NCBI GenBank assembly: GCA_021496925.1 | Contig: CP053915.1 | Coordinates: 496,001 to 560,000, forward strand | Direction: 5' to 3' | Length of the DNA: 64,000 nt | Source: Acidovorax sp. YS12 | GTDB taxonomy: Bacteria; Pseudomonadota; Gammaproteobacteria; Burkholderiales; Burkholderiaceae_C | Shown: one piece after another, positions 59,457-64,000 of the stretch | Layout: each line of letters begins with the position of its first letter | How positions within the stretch are numbered: the stretch's first letter is position 1 | Notes under the pieces: model-generated | The model's input: the letters and a program-made list of their open reading frames with translations, nothing else | Databases searched by the model: none | Told to the model about the DNA's origin: nothing | Position numbers and translations under genes: made by a program

Positions 59457-62400
59457 TTAATGGGCCTGGCCGCTGGCGCCGCCGCCATGGCCCAGGCGCC
59501 GGCGCACCCATTGCGCCAGATCGTCCATGTAGCAATAGACCACGGGCACGACCACCAGGGTCAGCAGCGACGAGGTGACGACCCCGCCGATGACCGACTG
59601 GCCCATGGGCGCGCGCTGCTCCGAGCCTTCGCTGAGGGCGAAGGCCAGCGGCACCATGCCGAAGATCATGGCCAGCGTGGTCATCAGGATGGGGCGCAGC
59701 CGCACGCGCGCGGCCAGCAGCAGGGCCTGCTCGCGCGGCAGGCCGGGCACGGTCTGGCCGGCGTCGTCGTGGTGCTCCTCGCGCGCGCGGATGGCGAAGT
59801 CCACCAGCAGGATGGCGTTCTTGGTCACCAGGCCCATGAGCATGACCACGCCGATGATGGAGAACATCGACAGCGCCGAGCCGAACATCATCAGCGCCAG
59901 CACCACGCCGATCAGCGTCAGGGGCAGGGCGGTCATCAGCGCCAGCGGCTGCAGGAAGCTCTTGAACTGGCTCGCCAGGATCATGTAGATGAAGACGATG
60001 GCCAGCACCAGCGCCGACAGCGCGTAGCCGAACGATTCCTGCATGTTCTTGGTCGAGCCGCCGAACTGGTAGCGGTAGCCGGGCGGGAAGGCCACGGTGT
60101 CGAGCACGCGGCGGATGTCGGCCGAGATCTCGCCCACCGAGCGCTGGTCGGCGTTGCCGTTGATGGCCACCTCGCGCATCAGGTCGCGGCGGTTGATCTG
60201 GTTCGAGCCGGTGGTCTCGCGCACGCTGGCCACCTGGTTCAGCCGCACGATGCGCGTGCCGCCATCGGCGGCGGCCAGCGCGAAGGGCAGGCGCTCCAAA
60301 TCTTGCGGCTGGTTGCGCGCCTCGGGCGCCAGGCGCACGTTCACGTCGTAGGTCTGGTCGTCGGCGGCACGCCAGTTGCCCACGGTCTGCCCGGCCACCA
60401 GCGTGCGCAGCGAGGCCGCCATGGAGGCCACGGACAGCCCCAGGTCGGAAGCGGCGTCGCGCCGCACCTCGACGTCGATCACGGGCTTGTCGGGCTTGAG
60501 GCTGGAGTCGAGATCGACCAGCCCGGGAATGTCGCGCAGCTTCGCCGTGACCTGCGCCGTGAGGCGCTCCAGCTCCTTCAGGTCCGGGCCCTGGATGGAG
60601 AACTCGATCTGCTTTTGCCCGCCCACGGGGTCGAGCAGGCCGACGTGGGTCACGGTGATGCCGGCCACCGCGCTCAGGCGCTCGCGCAGCACGACCGACA
60701 TGGCGTCCACGTTGCGCGTGCGCGCCTTGCGGTCCACCAGGCGCACGTAGACGCTGGCGTACATCTTGCCCTGGGCGCTGCCGGTGTTGATGGTGGTGAG
60801 GGTGTAGCGCACTTCGGGCAGCTCGCGCACCAGCGCCTCCACCTGGCGCGCCTTGGCCTCGGTGGCCTCCAGCGACGAACCCACGGGGGTGTAGAAGTTG
60901 ATGGTGGTTTCGGAATAGTCGGCTTTGGGCACGAATTCCGTGCCCAGCAGCGGCACCATGAGCACGCTGACCACGAAGATCGCGGCGGCCAGCGCCAGCG
61001 TGGCCAGCTTGTGCGCCAGCGACCAGCGCAGGATGCGCTGGTAGAACTCCGCCAGGCGCTCGGTGGCGCCGTCGAACCAGCCGGTGACGCGGCCGATGGT
61101 CTTGTCGTACAGCGTGCGCGGTGCGCCGCCGGGCTGGCCGTGGGCGTGGATACTCGGGTCGTGCCAGATGCTGGAGAGCATGGGGTCGAGCGTGAAGCTG
61201 ACGAACATCGAGATCAGCACCGCCGCCACGATGGTGATGCCGAATTCGTGGAAGAACTTGCCGATGATCCCTTCCATGAAGCCGATGGGCAGGAACACCG
61301 CGACGATGGACAGGGTGGTGGCCAGCACCGCCAGGCCGATTTCCTGCGTCCCGTCCATGGCCGCCTGGTAGGCCCCCTTGCCCATCTGCACATGGCGCAC
61401 GATGTTCTCGCGCACCACGATGGCGTCGTCGATCAGCAGGCCCACGCACAGCGACAGCGCCATCAGCGTGATCATGTTCACGGTGAAGCCGAACCAGTGC
61501 ATGAACAAAAAGGTGCCGATCAGCGCGATCGGCAGCGTCAGCCCGGTGATGACGGTGGAGCGCCACGAGTTGAGGAACAGGAAGACGATCAGCACCGTGA
61601 GCAGCGCGCCCTCGATCAGCGTCTGGCGCACGTTGTCCACGGCCACGCGGATCGGGCGCGAGCTGTCGCTCACGGTCTCCAGCCGCACGCCGGGCGGCAG
61701 CTCGGCCTGCATCTCGGCCACGGCCCGGTTCAGGCCATCGACGACCTCGATGGTGTTTTCGTCCTGCGACTTCTGCACCGACAGCATCAGCGTGCGCGCG
61801 CCGTTGAACAGCGCCAGGCTCTCCAGCTCCTGCGCGCCGTCGTTCACCCGCGCCAGTTGCTCCACGCGCACCGGCGCGCCGTTCTTGCGCGCGACGATGA
61901 TGCGGCCGAAATCCTCGGGGCGCTGCATGCGCGCGTCGATTTGCACCACGCGCTCCTGCGCCAGCGAGCGGATGGCGCCCAGCGGCAGGTCCTGGTTCTC
62001 GTTGCGCACGGCGGCGGCTACCTGGTCCGGCGTGATGCCGAAGGCTTCCAGCGCGCGCGGGTCGAGGTAGATGTTGATCTCGCGCTTGGTGGCGCCCACC
62101 AGGTTCACGGCGCCGACGCCGCGCACGTTCTCCAGGCGCTTCTTCAATGTCTGGTCGGCCCAGCTCGTCAGTTCTACCGCGCTGAGCGGCGTGCCGCGCG
62201 CATCGTCGGGCAGCACGGCCATGGTCCACACCGGGCGGCTGGCCGGGTCGAAGCGCACCACGCGCGGCTCCTTCACCTCGGTGCGCAGGTTGGGGCGCAC
62301 GGTGGCGACCTTCTCGCGCACGTCCTCGGCGGCCTTGCGCCCGTCGATGTGCAACTGGAACTCGATGATGACGACCGACGAACTCTCGTAGCTGCGCGAG

Positions 62401-62642
62401 GTGACGGCCTTGATGCCCGCCACCGAGTTCACGGCCTCCTCGATCTTCTTCGTGACCTCGCTCTCCACGATCTCGGGCGAGGCGCCGGGGTAGTCCACCA
62501 TGACCACCACTACCGGGAAGTCGATGTTCGGGAACTGGTCGACCTTCAGGCGCTGCAGGGCGAACAGGCCCAGCACCACGAAGGCGAGCATCACCATGGT
62601 GGCGAAGACGGGGTTGCGCAGGCTGACTTTGGTGAACCACAT
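59457..62642 (-). CDS. RND efflux pump inner-membrane subunit (HAE-1 family)
   Basis: 1061 residues, normal for AcrB/MexB/MdtB proteins. The proton-relay Asp pair is in LLIDDAIVVREN, and two sets of six helices flank two large periplasmic loops. Mutual similarity to MdtB-like pumps (PNIDFPVVVV, SKRR-type ends) suggests a multidrug exporter, but substrates are unknown. It follows the adaptor gene by 27 bp. Confidence 0.95.
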   Translation of the reverse strand: MWFTKVSLRNPVFATMVMLAFVVLGLFALQRLKVDQFPNIDFPVVVVMVDYPGASPEIVESEVTKKIEEAVNSVAGIKAVTSRSYESSSVVIIEFQLHIDGRKAAEDVREKVATVRPNLRTEVKEPRVVRFDPASRPVWTMAVLPDDARGTPLSAVELTSWADQTLKKRLENVRGVGAVNLVGATKREINIYLDPRALEAFGITPDQVAAAVRNENQDLPLGAIRSLAQERVVQIDARMQRPEDFGRIIVARKNGAPVRVEQLARVNDGAQELESLALFNGARTLMLSVQKSQDENTIEVVDGLNRAVAEMQAELPPGVRLETVSDSSRPIRVAVDNVRQTLIEGALLTVLIVFLFLNSWRSTVITGLTLPIALIGTFLFMHWFGFTVNMITLMALSLCVGLLIDDAIVVRENIVRHVQMGKGAYQAAMDGTQEIGLAVLATTLSIVAVFLPIGFMEGIIGKFFHEFGITIVAAVLISMFVSFTLDPMLSSIWHDPSIHAHGQPGGAPRTLYDKTIGRVTGWFDGATERLAEFYQRILRWSLAHKLATLALAAAIFVVSVLMVPLLGTEFVPKADYSETTINFYTPVGSSLEATEAKARQVEALVRELPEVRYTLTTINTGSAQGKMYASVYVRLVDRKARTRNVDAMSVVLRERLSAVAGITVTHVGLLDPVGGQKQIEFSIQGPDLKELERLTAQVTAKLRDIPGLVDLDSSLKPDKPVIDVEVRRDAASDLGLSVASMAASLRTLVAGQTVGNWRAADDQTYDVNVRLAPEARNQPQDLERLPFALAAADGGTRIVRLNQVASVRETTGSNQINRRDLMREVAINGNADQRSVGEISADIRRVLDTVAFPPGYRYQFGGSTKNMQESFGYALSALVLAIVFIYMILASQFKSFLQPLALMTALPLTLIGVVLALMMFGSALSMFSIIGVVMLMGLVTKNAILLVDFAIRAREEHHDDAGQTVPGLPREQALLLAARVRLRPILMTTLAMIFGMVPLAFALSEGSEQRAPMGQSVIGGVVTSSLLTLVVVPVVYCYMDDLAQWVRRRLGHGGGASGQAH

Positions 62643-62669
62643 GGCGGGGGCGCTTTCGTCGGCGGGAAG

Positions 62670-63809
62670 TCAGCGGGAAATCTGCACGGCCGTGCCTTCA
62701 CGCAGCGCGCCGAGCGCGCCGGTGGCGATCAGCGCGCCTTCGGCCAGGCCTTCGGCCGCCACCCAGGTGGCGCCCTCGTGCTGCGCGCGCGCGCCCAGCC
62801 GCACGCCGCGGTGCGCGATGCGGCCGTTTTCCACCGCCTGCACGTAGGGCAGCGGCTTGTCGGTGCGCACGGCTTCCAGCGGCACGGCCAGTACCTCGGC
62901 GCGGCCCGTCTCCAGCGTGCCCTGCACGAACAGGCCCTGGCGCAGCACGGGCACCGCCGCGCCCGCGCGGCTGGTGTCGATCTCCAGGTACACCGGCACG
63001 GCGCGGCTGCCCGCCTGGGCGCTGGGGTTGATGCGCACCACCGTGGCTGCCACCGGCAGGGTACTGCCCTCGACCTGCAGGCGCGCCTGCTGGCCCACGC
63101 GCACCTGGGCCGCGTCGGCGGGAGCCACCAGCGCCTCCAGCTCCAGGCGCGAGAGGTCCACCACCTCCACCACGCGGGCGTCCACCGCCAGGCGCTCGCC
63201 GCTTTGCGCCAGGCGCTGTGCCACCTGGCCCGCCAGCGGGCTGCGCAGGGTGGTGTCGTCCAGTGCCTTGCGTGCCACGTCGGCGGCGGCTGCCGCCGCC
63301 TGGTAGCTGGCCTGGGCCGCCTGCAGGCTCGATTGCGCAGCCTCCAGCGCCGTGGCCGAGATGAAGCCCTGCGCCACCAGGGCGCGGTTGTTGGTGTACT
63401 GGCGCTCGTTGATGGCCACCTGGGCCTTGGCCGCGTCGGCCTGCTGCTGCGCCTGGCGCAGGCGGGCGGCGCTTTCGGTGGGGTCGATACGCGCCAGCAC
63501 CTGGCCCGCGCGCACGGTGTCGCCCTCGCGCACCGCGAAGTCCTGCAGCTCGCCGGCCACACGCGCCTTCACCACCGCCGAGCGCAGCGCCCGCAGCGTG
63601 CCCGAAACGGGCAGGTCCAGCGCCAGGGCCTGGCGCTGCACGGCGACCGTCTCGCCGGGCTGCAGCGCCAGCACGGTTTCGGCGCGTTGCTGCGTGGATT
63701 GGGCCAAGGCCTGCTGCTGGGCCTTGCGCGCCGACATGGCGCGCCACGCGCCGCTGCCCAGCAGGCCGATCACGATGGCTGCCGCCACCCAGGGGATCCA
63801 GCGTTTCAT
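62670..63809 (-). CDS. RND periplasmic adaptor (membrane fusion protein)
   Basis: 379 residues. N-terminal membrane helix (about 5-25), lipoyl halves (VSGTLRALRSAVVKARVAGE and TTLRSPLAGQV) around a coiled-coil hairpin, then a beta-barrel domain. It bridges the RND pump and TolC. First complete gene of the cluster, 10 bp after the tetR end. Confidence 0.93.
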   Translation of the reverse strand: MKRWIPWVAAAIVIGLLGSGAWRAMSARKAQQQALAQSTQQRAETVLALQPGETVAVQRQALALDLPVSGTLRALRSAVVKARVAGELQDFAVREGDTVRAGQVLARIDPTESAARLRQAQQQADAAKAQVAINERQYTNNRALVAQGFISATALEAAQSSLQAAQASYQAAAAAADVARKALDDTTLRSPLAGQVAQRLAQSGERLAVDARVVEVVDLSRLELEALVAPADAAQVRVGQQARLQVEGSTLPVAATVVRINPSAQAGSRAVPVYLEIDTSRAGAAVPVLRQGLFVQGTLETGRAEVLAVPLEAVRTDKPLPYVQAVENGRIAHRGVRLGARAQHEGATWVAAEGLAEGALIATGALGALREGTAVQISR

Positions 63810-63819
63810 GGAAGGGTTG

Positions 63820-64000
63820 TCAGAAAGTGGGGGGAGGGGAGGAGGGCGGCTGGCTGGCGCACAGCCCGTGGAGCATGTTGTCGACCTGCACGCGGATGTA
63901 CTCCTCGGGCGTCAGGCCCAGTTCGTCGGGCACGCACATGCCGACGGAGTGGCGCCAGGTCATGAGGAAAATCATGGGCGCCAGCACGATGTAGATCGCG
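63820..64000 (-). CDS. probable TetR-family regulator, C-terminal end only
   Basis: About 59 residues ending ...CASQPPSSPPPTF. The visible part (YIVLAPMIFLMTWRHSVG, then ELGLTPEEYIRVQVDNML) resembles the ligand-binding C-terminus of TetR repressors that precede RND operons. The helix-turn-helix is outside the window, so the family call rests on this end and on position. Confidence 0.65.
   Translation of the reverse strand, partial: AIYIVLAPMIFLMTWRHSVGMCVPDELGLTPEEYIRVQVDNMLHGLCASQPPSSPPPTF

Noticed and set aside
58302..63965. 1887-codon forward frame opposite the efflux cluster
   Set aside because: Very long but an antisense artefact of high GC; residues are low-complexity Ala/His/Gln/Arg and the opposite strand encodes five recognised proteins.

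Overview
The window is high-GC DNA packed with genes on both strands. Protein content (cd1-type nitrite reductase, cNor, HemF, WaaA, PrpE, NlpC/P60, GlsB), short intergenic gaps and abundant short dispersed repeats suggest a denitrifying betaproteobacterium, most likely Comamonadaceae (Acidovorax/Alicycliphilus/Diaphorobacter-like). The family placement is inference from gene content and repeat style, not from a search. No rRNA, tRNA or CRISPR array was seen.

Layout. 0-2.1 kb: Na/Pi cotransporter (cut by the edge), upp and a threonine/serine dehydratase, all leftward. 2.1-5.95 kb: a visibly AT-richer block with a Tat/lipoprotein metallophosphoesterase and a convergent GHKL kinase/LytTR regulator pair, separated by a 105-bp palindromic element. 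6-12.8 kb: a HerA-like ATPase, then rightward yebC, purD, hemF, rsfS, rlmH and maf. 12.8-28.9 kb: a complete denitrification block. Leftward it reads nirS-C-F-DL-G-H-J-N, norE-F, norC-B-Q-D and dnr; nirE diverges from nirS. This block separates maf from rng (29.0 kb), genes that are neighbours in many proteobacteria.

30.5-35.1 kb is a scar region: an IS256-type transposase remnant, a PilZ gene, an intact IS701-type element with CTAG target duplication, an abutting IS110/IS1111-type element, truncated ORFs and repeats. 35.1-45.2 kb is housekeeping: dgt, an EamA exporter divergent from a LysR regulator, an RlmI-like methyltransferase, two small membrane proteins, an NlpC/P60 hydrolase, an isochorismatase-like hydrolase, a phosphofructokinase and prpE. 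45.3-57 kb: two GGDEF-EAL proteins flank an EamA exporter, ogt, an Ada-AlkA repair enzyme, a phosphomannomutase/phosphoglucomutase and waaA. 57-64 kb: a leftward RND efflux cluster (TetR, adaptor, RND pump, then pcm, rhodanese and tolC).

Working together: NirS reduces nitrite to NO; NirE, NirDL/G/H, NirJ, NirF and NirN make and load its d1 heme; NirC is a small cytochrome c; NorCB reduces NO to N2O with NorQ, NorD, NorE and NorF as accessory proteins. Dnr probably acts at two near-identical CTTGAAC-N2-GTTCAAG palindromes, one before norC and one between nirS and nirE. No nar, nap, nirM or nos gene is in the window. At least twelve copies of a ~45-bp repeat and three of a ~120-165-bp repeat are scattered between genes and in places form parts of coding sequences.
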